In this document: piece by piece, positions 31,256 through 40,006 of the stretch
Layout of the letters: every line of letters starts with the position of its first letter
Numbering within the stretch: the stretch's first letter is position 1
From: Streptomyces virginiae
GTDB lineage: Bacteria > Actinomycetota > Actinomycetes > Streptomycetales > Streptomycetaceae
Assembly (NCBI RefSeq): GCF_000720455.1
Contig: NZ_JOAK01000034.1
Span: 1-64,000, forward strand
DNA length: 64,000 nt
Direction of reading: 5' to 3'
The notes under the pieces: generated by a model
What the model saw: the letters and a program-made list of their open reading frames with translations, nothing else
What the model was told of the DNA's origin: nothing
Database searches by the model: none
Position numbers and translations under genes: made by a program

Positions 31256-32335
31256 CTAGAAGATGACGAGGGAGCGGCCGCCCTTGCCCGCCAGCATGGC
31301 GTCGAACGCGGCCGGGATGTCGTCCAGGGTGATGCGGTCGGTGACGAGGGCGCCCAGGTCGAGGCGGCCCGCGCGGACGTGTTCGGCGATCACCGGCAGG
31401 TCGCGGGCGGGGTCGCTGTTGCCGTAGACGCAGCCGGTGAGGGTGCGGGCGAAGTGGAAGATCTCCAGGGCGTGGAAGGTGACCCGCTGCTCCTTGCCGC
31501 CGATGCCGACGACGGTGGTGCGGCCGCCGCGGCGGGTCGACTCCCAGGCGCCGCGGATGGTGTCGGCCCGGCCGACGCACTCGACGGCCACGTCCGCGCC
31601 GTGCCCGCCGATCAGCGCACGGATCTGCTGGGCGGTGGTGTCCGACGCGAGCACGAACTCGGTGGCCCCGGCCGCGCGGGCCAGTTCCTCCTTGGCCGGC
31701 GAGACGTCGACGGCGACGACCGGGCCCGCCTGCGCGATCCGGGCGGCCTGGAGCGCGGCCAGGCCGACCCCGCCGACTCCGAAGACGGCCACCGATTCGC
31801 CCGGGCGGACCTGGGCGCTGTGGTGGACGGCCCCGTAGCCGGTGAGGACGGCGCAGCCGAGCAGGGCGGCCTCGGCGAGGGGGATCCCGGCGGGTGCGGG
31901 CAGCACGCAGTTGGCCGCGACGACCGTCTCCTCGGCGAAGGCGGCCACGTTCAGCCCGGGGTGCAGTGCCGTGCCCTGCGCGTCGTGGGCGTAGACGTTC
32001 CCGACCCCGGCGAGCGCCGTCGCGCAGAGCCAGACCTCGCCGATGGAGCAGTGGTGGCACGTCCCGCAGGACGGGGCCCAGTTGAGCACCACGCCGTCGC
32101 CGGGAGCGACGTGGGTGACGCCTTCACCGACGGCGAGGACCGTGCCCGCGCCCTCGTGGCCGAGGACGGCGGGTACCGGGACCCGCATGGTGCCGTTGGT
32201 GAGGGAGAGGTCCGAGTGACAGACGCCGGCCGCCGCGAGCCGGACGCGGACCTGCCCGGGGCCGGGATCGGGCAGCACGATCTCCCTTATCTCCAGCGGT
32301 GCTCCGACGGCGGGCAGGATGGCGGCGCGGACCAT
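31256..32335 (-). CDS. Zinc-dependent alcohol dehydrogenase
   Basis: A 359-residue medium-chain dehydrogenase. Catalytic zinc ligands are in AAAGVCHSDLSLTNG and PAVLGHEGAGTVLAVGEGV. The structural zinc lobe is WAPSCGTCHHCSIGEVWLC, with four Cys. The Rossmann motif is VAVFGVGGVGLAALQAARIAQAGPVVAVDVSP, where the Asp indicates NAD. It interconverts an alcohol and an aldehyde. The gene starts 35 bases after the aldehyde dehydrogenase stop, so the pair forms an operon under the operator at 33840. Close to mycobacterial MdoH/AdhD-type enzymes by its HEGAG and CGTCxxC marks (from memory). Confidence 0.92.
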   Translation of the reverse strand: MVRAAILPAVGAPLEIREIVLPDPGPGQVRVRLAAAGVCHSDLSLTNGTMRVPVPAVLGHEGAGTVLAVGEGVTHVAPGDGVVLNWAPSCGTCHHCSIGEVWLCATALAGVGNVYAHDAQGTALHPGLNVAAFAEETVVAANCVLPAPAGIPLAEAALLGCAVLTGYGAVHHSAQVRPGESVAVFGVGGVGLAALQAARIAQAGPVVAVDVSPAKEELARAAGATEFVLASDTTAQQIRALIGGHGADVAVECVGRADTIRGAWESTRRGGRTTVVGIGGKEQRVTFHALEIFHFARTLTGCVYGNSDPARDLPVIAEHVRAGRLDLGALVTDRITLDDIPAAFDAMLAGKGGRSLVIF

Positions 32336-32370
32336 GGGCGTCGTCTCGACTTTCCGGTGCGGGGGCGGGT

Positions 32371-33783
32371 TCAGAACTGCAGGGACTTGGTCTGGAGGTA
32401 CTCCGCCAGGCCGTGGGGGCCCAGCTCACGGCCGACGCCCGACTGCTTGTGGCCGCCGAAGGGCGCGAGGACGTTGTAGCGGCCGCCGTTGATGTCCACC
32501 TGCCCGGTGTCCATGCGGCGGGCGAAGGCCGCGGCCGTCTCCTCGTCCGCGGCCCAGACGGCGCCGCCCAGGCCGTAGACGGTGCCGTTGGCGATGCGCA
32601 GGGCCTCCTCCTCGTCCTCGTAGGCGAGGATCGACAGCACCGGGCCGAAGATCTCCTCCTGGGCGATGGTCATGTCGGGGGTCACGTCGGCGAACACGGT
32701 CGGGGCGACGAAGTACCCGTGCTCGTACGGCGCGTCCGGCCCGCCGGCGACCAGGCGCGCGCCCTCCTCCACGCCCTTGGCGATGAAGCCGCGGACGCGC
32801 TCGTGCTGCTTGGCGTTGACGACGGGGCCGACGCGGGTGCCCGCCGTGCGGGGGTCGCCGGTGGGGTGGTCGGCGACGGCGGCGACCGCGAGCGAGACGG
32901 CCTCCTCGTACTGGTCCCGGTGGACGAGCATCCGGGTGAGCGCGTTGCACCTCTGGCCGGTGTTGTTCATGACGTGGCCGACGCCCGCGGCGACGGCCTT
33001 GGGCAGGTCGGCGCCGGGCAGGATGACGTTCGCCGACTTGCCGCCCAGTTCGAGGGCGACGCGCTTGACCGCGGCGCCGGCCGTGGCTCCGACCTGCCTG
33101 CCGACGGCGGTCGAGCCGGTGAAGGAGACGAAGTCGACTCCCTCGTGGGCGGCCAGGGCCTGACCTGCGACCGGGCCGGTGCCGGTCACCAGGTTGAAGA
33201 CCCCGGCCGGGATCCCCGCCTCGTGCACGGCCTCGGCGAAGAGCTGCGCGGTCAGCGGGGTGTCCTCCGCCGGCTTGAGGACGAGGGTGCAGCCGGCGGC
33301 GAGAGCGGGTGCCACCTTCGCAACGACTTGGTACAGCGGGAAGTTCCAGGGCGTGATGGCCCCGACCACACCGACCGGCTCCATCAGGACGGTGGAGTTC
33401 CCGATGCGCTCCTCGAAGGCGTAGGAGGCGGCGAGTTCCACGTAGGAGGAGACCACGGCGAGCGACGAGCCGACGTGGACCGCCTTGGCGAAGCCGAGGG
33501 GGGCGCCGAGTTCGGCGGTGACGGTCTCCGTCAGCTCGCCCTTGCGGGCCTGCAGTGCGTCGCGGAGCGCGCCGATCAGCGCCGCCCGCTCGGCCGGCGG
33601 CGTCGCCGCCCAGCCGGGCAGGGCCGCACGGGCCGCGCGTACGGCCGCGTCCACGTCCTCTTCGGTGCCGGCCGGGACCTCGGCGATGACCTGACCGTCG
33701 GCGGGGTTGACGACCTCGATCCGGCCGGTTCCGACGGCGGGCCGCCATGCGCCGTCGATGTACATCCCGTCCTGGGCCTTCAT
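32371..33783 (-). CDS. NAD(P)-dependent aldehyde dehydrogenase
   Basis: A 470-residue aldehyde dehydrogenase. ITPWNFPLYQVVAKVAPALAAGCTLVLKPAEDTPL gives the cofactor-binding strand, FTGSTAVGRQVG the Rossmann loop, ELGGKSANV the catalytic Glu, and NNTGQRCNALTRMLV the catalytic Cys (unusual NNTGQRCNALTR instead of NxGQxCxAxTR). EEIFGPVLSILAY completes the family set. It oxidises an aldehyde to an acid. The ATG at 33783 has GGGAGGAA upstream. It is the first gene of a pair with the alcohol dehydrogenase. Confidence 0.93.
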   Translation of the reverse strand: MKAQDGMYIDGAWRPAVGTGRIEVVNPADGQVIAEVPAGTEEDVDAAVRAARAALPGWAATPPAERAALIGALRDALQARKGELTETVTAELGAPLGFAKAVHVGSSLAVVSSYVELAASYAFEERIGNSTVLMEPVGVVGAITPWNFPLYQVVAKVAPALAAGCTLVLKPAEDTPLTAQLFAEAVHEAGIPAGVFNLVTGTGPVAGQALAAHEGVDFVSFTGSTAVGRQVGATAGAAVKRVALELGGKSANVILPGADLPKAVAAGVGHVMNNTGQRCNALTRMLVHRDQYEEAVSLAVAAVADHPTGDPRTAGTRVGPVVNAKQHERVRGFIAKGVEEGARLVAGGPDAPYEHGYFVAPTVFADVTPDMTIAQEEIFGPVLSILAYEDEEEALRIANGTVYGLGGAVWAADEETAAAFARRMDTGQVDINGGRYNVLAPFGGHKQSGVGRELGPHGLAEYLQTKSLQF

Positions 33784-33839
33784 GGCATTCCTCCCGAGTA
33801 CGCACGTGCGCGTGGATCCGACCTCCGAGCCACCCTACA

Positions 33840-33856
33840 AACTAGCGGCGGTAGTT
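33840..33856 (-). promoter_or_regulatory. TetR-type operator, set C copy 2
   Basis: AACTAGCGGCGGTAGTT differs in one base from the site at 30457. It lies 57 bases upstream of the aldehyde dehydrogenase start, just past the stop of the CitMHS transporter, and marks the promoter of the ALDH/ADH operon as a target of the TetR at 30503-31153. Confidence 0.7.
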
Positions 33857-33881
33857 TTCGTCGGCCAGGGGCTGCCGGACA

Positions 33882-35384
33882 TCAGATGATGCCGAAAAGC
33901 ATCCCTGCCGCGAGGACGACGAGCGAGGTGAGGGCCGCCCACTTCACGGTGAAGCGGGTGTGGTCGCCGAACTCGACCTTGGCCATGCCGACGAGGACGT
34001 AGACGGCCGGAACCAGCGGGCTCGACATGTGCACCGCCTGGCCGACGAGGGAGGCGCGGGCGATCTCCAGCGGGGAGACCCCGTGGGCGGCGCCGGCCTC
34101 GGCCAGGACGGGCAGGACCCCGAAGTAGAAGCCGTCGTTGGACATGAAGTAGGTGAGCGGCAGGCTGAGCAGGCCGGTGACCAGTGCCATGTGCGGGCCC
34201 ATGCCCTCGGGGATGGCGCCGACCAGCCAGTCGGCCATGTGCTTGACCATGCCGGTGCCGGTGAGGACCCCGGTGAAGACGGCGGCCGCGAAGACCATGC
34301 CGGCGACGTTCAGGACGTTGTCGGCGTGGGCGGCGATCCGGGCCTTCTGGTCGGGCATGTGCGGGAAGTTGACCGTGAGGGCGAGGGCGGCGCCGAGCAG
34401 GAACAGCACCGGGATCGGCAGCAGCTCCATGATCATCGCGGCGAGGAGGGCGACGGTGAGGCCCGCGTTGAACCAGTAGAGGCGGGGGCGCAGGGTGGGC
34501 CGGTGGGGGTCGAGGCCCTGGAACCCGTCCTCGGGGGCGTCGTCGCGGCCGCCGGCGGGAGCGGAGGCGGAAAGGGACGGCGTGGCGGGCGACGGCGCGG
34601 CGACCGTGCCAGACGCGGCAGACGCGGCAGAACCCGCGGAGCCGGCGGAAGCGGCGGAAGCGGCGGAAGCGGCGGGGACCGACTGGTCTGTGCTCCCTGC
34701 GGTGGCCCCGACCAGGTCCCCCTCGACGTCATCGACGTCCTCGGGCGTCTTCTGGCCGGGGAGCGCCAGCACTCCGACGCGGCGCCGTTCCCGCAGGCCG
34801 AGGACGTACGCCAGGGCGAACACGAAGAGCAGACCCACCGCGAGGGCCGGGATCATCGGGACGAAGATGTCGGCGGCGTCGAGCTTGAGGGCGGTCGCGG
34901 CGCGAGCCGTGGGGCCGCCCCAGGGCAGGGTGTTCATCACGCCGTTGGCCGTGGCCGCGACGCCCGTCATGACCACCAGGCTGAGGCCGAGCCGCTTGTA
35001 GAGCGGGTACATGGCGGAGACCGTGATCATGAAGGTGGTCGACCCGTCGCCGTCGAGCGAGACGATCGCGGCGAGGACGGCCGTGCCGACCACGACGCGC
35101 ACCGGGTCTGCCTTGCAGAAGCGCAGGATGCCCCGGACGATCGGGTCGAAGAGGCCGACGTCGATCATCAGGCCGAAGTAGACGATGGCGAACATCAGCA
35201 TGGCGGCGGTCGGTGCGAGCTTGCCGACGCCTTCGATGACGTAGTCGCCGAGGTGTGCGCCCTTTCCTGCGAACACGCAGAACAGTGCGGGGATGAGGAC
35301 GAGCGCCGCGATGGGCGACATTTTCTTCATCATGATCAGGACCAGGAAGGTCGCGATCATGGCGAAGCCGAGGAAGGTCAGCAT
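33882..35384 (-). CDS. CitMHS family citrate-metal:proton symporter
   Basis: A 500-residue transporter with about 12 helices of the CitMHS family. Signature pieces are MLTFLGFAMIATFLVLIMMKKMSPIAALVLIPALFCVFAGKG, FAIVYFGLMIDVGLFDP, SLDGDGSTTFMITVSAMYPLYKRL, WGGPTARAA and LPLTYFMSNDGFYFGVLPVL. The family imports citrate complexed with Mg or Ca, and a Streptomyces member takes up iron or calcium citrate. The central loop (about residues 230-285) is unusually rich in Ala/Ser repeats (SAASAASAGSAGSAASAAS). The ATG at 35384 matches the family start; an AGGAGG lies 19 bases upstream, farther than usual. An alternative start at 35420 adds 12 residues. Confidence 0.88.
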   Translation of the reverse strand: MLTFLGFAMIATFLVLIMMKKMSPIAALVLIPALFCVFAGKGAHLGDYVIEGVGKLAPTAAMLMFAIVYFGLMIDVGLFDPIVRGILRFCKADPVRVVVGTAVLAAIVSLDGDGSTTFMITVSAMYPLYKRLGLSLVVMTGVAATANGVMNTLPWGGPTARAATALKLDAADIFVPMIPALAVGLLFVFALAYVLGLRERRRVGVLALPGQKTPEDVDDVEGDLVGATAGSTDQSVPAASAASAASAGSAGSAASAASGTVAAPSPATPSLSASAPAGGRDDAPEDGFQGLDPHRPTLRPRLYWFNAGLTVALLAAMIMELLPIPVLFLLGAALALTVNFPHMPDQKARIAAHADNVLNVAGMVFAAAVFTGVLTGTGMVKHMADWLVGAIPEGMGPHMALVTGLLSLPLTYFMSNDGFYFGVLPVLAEAGAAHGVSPLEIARASLVGQAVHMSSPLVPAVYVLVGMAKVEFGDHTRFTVKWAALTSLVVLAAGMLFGII

Positions 35385-35457
35385 GGGGGGAAGGTAGGTG
35401 CCGCCTCCTTTCGCCAACAAGACGTCGACGCGTGAGCAATACGAGCAAAACCCCAGC

Positions 35458-37656
35458 TCAGGGCAGGGGTGTCAGCTCGACGGGGAAGGCGTTGAGCACC
35501 GCCGTGCCGGAGAGCCGGTCGATCCGGGTGCCGTCGAGGAGCTGGTTGACGTTGGCTCCGGGCGCGGCGGACGCCACGCCGAGGCGGACGCCGGCGCGGT
35601 CGTGGCCCCAGCCGTGCGGGAGGCTCACCACTCCTGTGCGGACGGCGTCGGTGACCTCGACCGGGACCTCCAGACTGCCCCCGTCGGCGGCGATCCTGGC
35701 CCGTCCGCCGTCGGTGAGACCCAGCCGGGCCGCGTCCTGCGGGTGGACGTGGAGGGTGCAGCGGTTGGAACCTCCGGTGAGGGCCGGGACGTTGTGCAAC
35801 CAGCTGTTGTTGGACCGCAGGTGGCGGCGGCCCACGAGCACCAGGGCGGCGGGGCGGTCGGCGAGGGTCGCGCGCAGCGCGGGGAGCTCGGCCGCGATCG
35901 GTTCCGGGAGCAGCTCGATCCTGCCGCTGCACGTCCTCAGCACCTCCGGGAGGCGGGGCCGCAGCGGGCCCAGGTCGATGCCGTGCGGCGCCTCCAGCAG
36001 CTCCTCCAGGCCCAGCTCGTACGGTCCGAGACGCAGCATCAGGTCCAGCCGCCGCTCCGGGCCGGTGCGCCCCGCCAACCGGAGCGCCTGCGCGTTCGGG
36101 TCGGCGCCGTGCAGCGGCGAGTGCGCATCGGTGACGGCCCGGGCGAGGGTGTCGTCGATGACGCGCTCGTCCACGGCCTCCGGCGGGGCTCCGTGCAGCC
36201 CCGACACGGCGAGGATCAGGCGCGCGTGGATCTCGCACTCGTCCATCCGCCCCTCTTCCAGGGGGATGGCGGGCGGCGAGTAGCGGGCCTGGTTGCGTAC
36301 GGCGAAGGCGTTGAACGCGAAGTCGAAGTGCGCGCTCTGCGCGGGCGGCGGCGGGGGCAGCACGACGTGAGCATGACGGGAGGTCTCGTTCAGGTACGGG
36401 TCGACCGAGACCATGAAGTCGAGGCCGGCCAGCGCCCGGTCGAGGCGGTCGCCGTCGGGTGCGGAGAGGACGGGGTTGGCGGCGATGGCGATCAGGGTGC
36501 GGATCCGCCCCTCCCCCGGCGTCTCGATCTCCTCGGCCAGTGCCGCGATGGGCAGTTCGCTCTTGGCCTCGGGGTGACCGCTGACCCGGCTGTGCCAGCG
36601 GCCGGTCGTGAAGCCCTTGCCGGGACCGGCCGGCCGTGGGGTGCGGTCGGTGGCGGAGAGCGGGAAGAGGGCTCCGCCGGGCCGGTCGAGGTTGCCGGTG
36701 AGGATGTTCAGTACGTCGACGAGCCAGCTGGCGAGGGTGCCGTGCTCGACGGTGCAGCTGCCGATCCGCCCGTAGACGGCGGCGGTGGGTGCGGCGGCGA
36801 GTTCGCGGGCGAGGCTGCGGATCTCGTCGGCCGTGAGGTCGCAGGCGGGTGCGACGGCCTCAGGAGTGAAACTCCCGAGGGCGGCGCCGAGTTCCCCGAG
36901 TCCTTCGACGTGTTCCTCCAGCCCTCCGGGGGCGGCGAGCCGCTCGGCGAGCAGGGTGTGCGCGAGGGCGGCGAGCAGGAGCACGTCGCTGCCGGGGCGC
37001 GGCGCGAGGTGGAGGTCGGCGAGGGCTGCGGTGCGGGTGCGGCGCGGGTCGACGACGACGAGGGTGCCGCCGCGGGCGCGCAGGGCTTTGAGCCTGCCGG
37101 GGAAGTCGGGGGCCGTGCAGAGGGAGCCGTTGGACTCGACCGGATTGGCGCCCAAGAGCAGCAGGAAGTCCGTCCGGTCGAGGTCGGGGACCGGGATGGC
37201 CAGGGGGTCGCCGAAGAGGAAGCCGCTGGAGACGTGCTTGGGCATCTGGTCGAGCGTGCTGGCGGTGAAGAGGTTGCGGGTGCCGAGGGCCTTGAGGAGG
37301 AGCGGCGGGTAGAGGGCGCCGGCCATGGTGTGCACGTTCGGATTGCCGAGGACCACGCCGACGGACTGGGGCCCGTGCTCCCGGACCAGGCCGGGTACGG
37401 CGGCGGCGATGGCGTCGTAGGCCTCCTCCCAGGTGGCCTCCCGGAGCCGGCCGTCGCGGCGGACGAGGGGGGTGCGCAGGCGGTCGGGATCGGCGTCGAT
37501 CTGCCCGAAGGCGGCGCCCTTGGGGCAGATGAAGCCGCGACTGAAGACGTCGTCGCGGTCACCGCGGGCGCCCGTGACCGTGGTGCCTTCGATGGTGAGG
37601 GTGAGGCCGCAGGTGGCTTCGCAGAGGGGGCAGATACGCAGGGCGGTGCGGGGCAT
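35458..37656 (-). CDS. Molybdopterin oxidoreductase (MopB family) with [4Fe-4S] site
   Basis: A 732-residue molybdopterin enzyme catalytic subunit. It has the N-terminal cluster motif CPLCEATC...FICPKGA (CX2CX3CX27C-type), the guanine-dinucleotide-binding segments FLLLLGANPVESNGS and VVVDPRRTRTAALAD, and the C-terminal dinucleotide-binding domain (RSNNSWLHN, LHVHPQDAARLGLTDGGRARI). It resembles formate-dehydrogenase/assimilatory-nitrate-reductase-like and phenol-type oxidoreductases of actinobacteria. No small subunit or electron-transfer partner is adjacent, and no Tat signal is present, so it is cytoplasmic and uses an unlinked electron carrier. The ATG at 37656 has GGAGGG upstream. Confidence 0.88.
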   Translation of the reverse strand: MPRTALRICPLCEATCGLTLTIEGTTVTGARGDRDDVFSRGFICPKGAAFGQIDADPDRLRTPLVRRDGRLREATWEEAYDAIAAAVPGLVREHGPQSVGVVLGNPNVHTMAGALYPPLLLKALGTRNLFTASTLDQMPKHVSSGFLFGDPLAIPVPDLDRTDFLLLLGANPVESNGSLCTAPDFPGRLKALRARGGTLVVVDPRRTRTAALADLHLAPRPGSDVLLLAALAHTLLAERLAAPGGLEEHVEGLGELGAALGSFTPEAVAPACDLTADEIRSLARELAAAPTAAVYGRIGSCTVEHGTLASWLVDVLNILTGNLDRPGGALFPLSATDRTPRPAGPGKGFTTGRWHSRVSGHPEAKSELPIAALAEEIETPGEGRIRTLIAIAANPVLSAPDGDRLDRALAGLDFMVSVDPYLNETSRHAHVVLPPPPPAQSAHFDFAFNAFAVRNQARYSPPAIPLEEGRMDECEIHARLILAVSGLHGAPPEAVDERVIDDTLARAVTDAHSPLHGADPNAQALRLAGRTGPERRLDLMLRLGPYELGLEELLEAPHGIDLGPLRPRLPEVLRTCSGRIELLPEPIAAELPALRATLADRPAALVLVGRRHLRSNNSWLHNVPALTGGSNRCTLHVHPQDAARLGLTDGGRARIAADGGSLEVPVEVTDAVRTGVVSLPHGWGHDRAGVRLGVASAAPGANVNQLLDGTRIDRLSGTAVLNAFPVELTPLP

Positions 37657-37710
37657 GGGCCCTCCAGGGCGGCGGCAGGCGGCGGCACGGGCATGCGGGG
37701 ACCACCGAGC

Positions 37711-37728
37711 ATACCGACCGGTAGGCAC
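37711..37728 (-). promoter_or_regulatory. Degenerate set A-like operator before the molybdopterin gene
   Basis: ATACCGACCGGTAGGCAC matches ATACCGAC-GGT-GGCA of the site at 15827, 55 bases before the molybdopterin gene start and 97 bases after the stop of the TetR gene 37826-38455. It may be bound by that TetR or by the set A regulator. Weaker palindrome than the others. Confidence 0.4.
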
Positions 37729-37825
37729 GGTGGCGAGGGCGTGCGCGGTGGCGGCACGCGGGGCGTGCGGGGGCAGGTACCCGGCAGGAGGTGGGGCGCT
37801 CGGGGACGGGTGGGGAGGTGCGGCT

Positions 37826-38455
37826 TCAGTCCAGGACGCGGGCCAGGTACGCGTGCATCATCGCGCGGGTCTCGGCGACGATGCCGGGGTCTCCGGCCGG
37901 GTCGGTCCGGAAGGCCAGTTGGATCAGCGCGTCGGTGGCCTCGACCGCGACGAGGACCGCGCGTTCCAGCGTGGCGTCGGGGGTCAGGCCGAGGTGCGCG
38001 GAGAGCAGTTCGGTCAGCCGGGCGGCGACCTGGTGGTTGGGGTCGCCGTCGCCTTCGGGGTCGTCGGCCGGCGGCGCGGGCACGCCGAAGTCGACGAGCG
38101 CGAAACCGGGCACTCCGCGTTTCATCGCCAGGTACTCGTCCAGTACGGCGTCCACCACCGGCCGCCAGTGGGTGGCGGGGAGGCCGGCGAGGCGGTCCGC
38201 GATGCCGTCGGCGTAACGGTCCAGGTTGCGGTGCGCGAGGGCGATGGCCATGGCCCGCTTGTTGCCGAAGAAGCGGTAGACGGAGCCGATCGGCACACCG
38301 GCGCGCTGGGCGACGGCGCGGGTGCTGAGGTTCTCGTACCCGGTCTCGTCGAGCAGTTCGGCGCAGGCGTCGAGGATCCGGGCGAGCCGGTCGGCGCTGC
38401 GCTGCTGGATCGGCGTACGGCGCAGGGAGTGGGCGGGAGGCACGGGGTCCATCAT
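37826..38455 (-). CDS. TetR family regulator
   Basis: A 209-residue TetR protein. The DNA-binding part is RSADRLARILDACAELLDETGYENLSTRAVAQRAGVPIGSVYRFFGNKRAMAIAL. The ligand domain is of the type that ends TDALIQLAFRTDPAGDPGIVAETRAMMHAYLARVL. The start ATG-ATG at 38455 follows GAGGAG. It lies upstream of the molybdopterin gene on the same strand, 169 bases apart, with a set A-like operator between. It also follows the membrane-protein gene 38488-39867 closely (32 bases), so its target could be either side. Ligand unknown. Confidence 0.85.
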   Translation of the reverse strand: MMDPVPPAHSLRRTPIQQRSADRLARILDACAELLDETGYENLSTRAVAQRAGVPIGSVYRFFGNKRAMAIALAHRNLDRYADGIADRLAGLPATHWRPVVDAVLDEYLAMKRGVPGFALVDFGVPAPPADDPEGDGDPNHQVAARLTELLSAHLGLTPDATLERAVLVAVEATDALIQLAFRTDPAGDPGIVAETRAMMHAYLARVLD

Positions 38456-38487
38456 GCCGCTCCTCGCTTCCGGGTCGGGCGGGGGCC

Positions 38488-39867
38488 TCAGTTCAGCAGG
38501 AGGCTGAGGCCCCCGATCGTGTAGGTGATCATCAGCGCGAGCAGCGGCAGCTGTCCGGCCACCGCCTTGGCGGGCGGGAAGAGGCGTACGGAGCGGTCGT
38601 GGGCGGCGACCACACCGAGGACGTGGCCGGTGACGACGGCGATGACCTGGAGGGCGGCGAGGCCGCCGGGGCCCAGTGGTGGAGCGGGTCCGGGGGCGTT
38701 GTCAGTGCCGACTGCCATGCTTACCGTGCGTGGTCCTTCGACTACCAGGAGGGAGAAGTAGTGGGCGATGAGATAGCCGAGGGCGATCGGGACGAGTGAG
38801 TGCGCGAAGGCGGTCAGCGGGCCGGGGTGCGGGCCGCTGACGAGGCGGGTGGCCGCGGCGCACAGGCAGTAGAGGGTGGCGACGAGGGCGATGGAGCCGA
38901 GCAGTCCGAGTGTGGCCGTGGGGGTGCGGCCGAGGGGGGAGGTCTGAAGGGTGTTGATCCAGGAGGGGTTGTCGGAGAAGCCGTCGTAGGCGGTGGACCC
39001 GAGGAGGACGCAGACGGTGGCGACGAGTCCGGGCCGCTCGGGCGTCGCGTCGAGTCCGTGGAAGGGGTTGCGCAGGACGAGGCGGCCGTCGTCGCGGCGG
39101 CCGAGGGGGGAGAGGCGGGCGAGGAGGGCGGAGTACGCCTCGAAGGCGTCGCCTTCGGCGAACCAGCTCTCGCCGTAGCGGGCGGCGAGCAGCAGGTGGG
39201 CGGTGGTGTAGGTGGCGAGCGCGATCAGGAGGGTGGTGGTGGATGCGGGATCGGGTGAGACGAGTTCGAGCCAGGTGAATGCGAGGAGTCCGGCGGCGGC
39301 GGGCCACAGCCCCAGCCGGGCGGGGAGGGGGTGGTGGCCGGTACCGGAACGGTTCAGGGCCCGGGAGAGCAGGCGGTGCAGGGTGCGCAGCGGGTTGAGC
39401 AGGCGCCAGACGGGGCCGAGGAGGAGGGAGGCGGGCACGAGTCCGACCCAGAGGAGGACGTAGACGGCTCCGGGAGCGGGGTTGTGAGCGGGGTCGTCGG
39501 GACCGAGGAGGAGGTGGAGCAGGACGAGGAGCGCGGCGGCGAGTCCCAGCCCGCGCAGCGTGGTTCGGGTGGCCGGCGCGTCGGCCACCCGCTGGAGGGC
39601 GGCGGGCAGGGCGAGGCCCGAGCGCTCTCCGCGGAAGCGGGAGGTGGACCAGAGCAGGCCGAGCGCGAGGAAGGAGACGAACAACGCGGCGAAGGCTCCG
39701 GCGAAGGCGTAGAAGGGAGAGATCGGCAGATCGTGCTGGGAGCCGATTCCGTGCGCGAGCACGGTGAACGGTTCGGCCGGGTGAAGGACCACGCCCTGGC
39801 CGTGGCCGGTCACCGGAGAGGCGCCCGGGCCGAGCGGGGCCGCGCTCACCGTCGGACCGCCGGCCAC
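38488..39867 (-). CDS. Polytopic membrane protein of a NosD/cupredoxin-type envelope module
   Basis: A 459-residue integral membrane protein of unknown family with about 10 helices. The N-terminal part carries LAHGIGSQHDLPISPFYAFAGAFAALFVSFLALGLLW. The HGIG...DLP stretch precedes the first helix and would be extracytoplasmic. Later helices include LLAFTWLELVSPDP and the C-terminal ITYTIGGLSLLLN. The next upstream genes on the strand encode a cupredoxin-like lipoprotein and a NosD-like beta-helix protein, so it is probably the membrane partner of that module. GTG at 39867 is the longest start; GTG at 39849 is also possible. No catalytic motif recognised. Confidence 0.75.
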   Translation of the reverse strand: MAGGPTVSAAPLGPGASPVTGHGQGVVLHPAEPFTVLAHGIGSQHDLPISPFYAFAGAFAALFVSFLALGLLWSTSRFRGERSGLALPAALQRVADAPATRTTLRGLGLAAALLVLLHLLLGPDDPAHNPAPGAVYVLLWVGLVPASLLLGPVWRLLNPLRTLHRLLSRALNRSGTGHHPLPARLGLWPAAAGLLAFTWLELVSPDPASTTTLLIALATYTTAHLLLAARYGESWFAEGDAFEAYSALLARLSPLGRRDDGRLVLRNPFHGLDATPERPGLVATVCVLLGSTAYDGFSDNPSWINTLQTSPLGRTPTATLGLLGSIALVATLYCLCAAATRLVSGPHPGPLTAFAHSLVPIALGYLIAHYFSLLVVEGPRTVSMAVGTDNAPGPAPPLGPGGLAALQVIAVVTGHVLGVVAAHDRSVRLFPPAKAVAGQLPLLALMITYTIGGLSLLLN

Positions 39868-40006
39868 CGCACGCCACCGCCGAGGGACCGGCCGAGCGCG
39901 CCGGGCCTGGGCCCGGGCCCCGGCAGGGCCCCGGGGTGGTGTGGGGGCGAGGGTTCGCGCGTGGGGGCCGGGGGCTCGGCGGGGTCGGGACGGGGGTGGC
40001 GGGCGG

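Noticed and set aside
35458..37656. Selenocysteine-type formate dehydrogenase
   Set aside because: No in-frame TGA and no partner subunits; treated as a general molybdopterin oxidoreductase.
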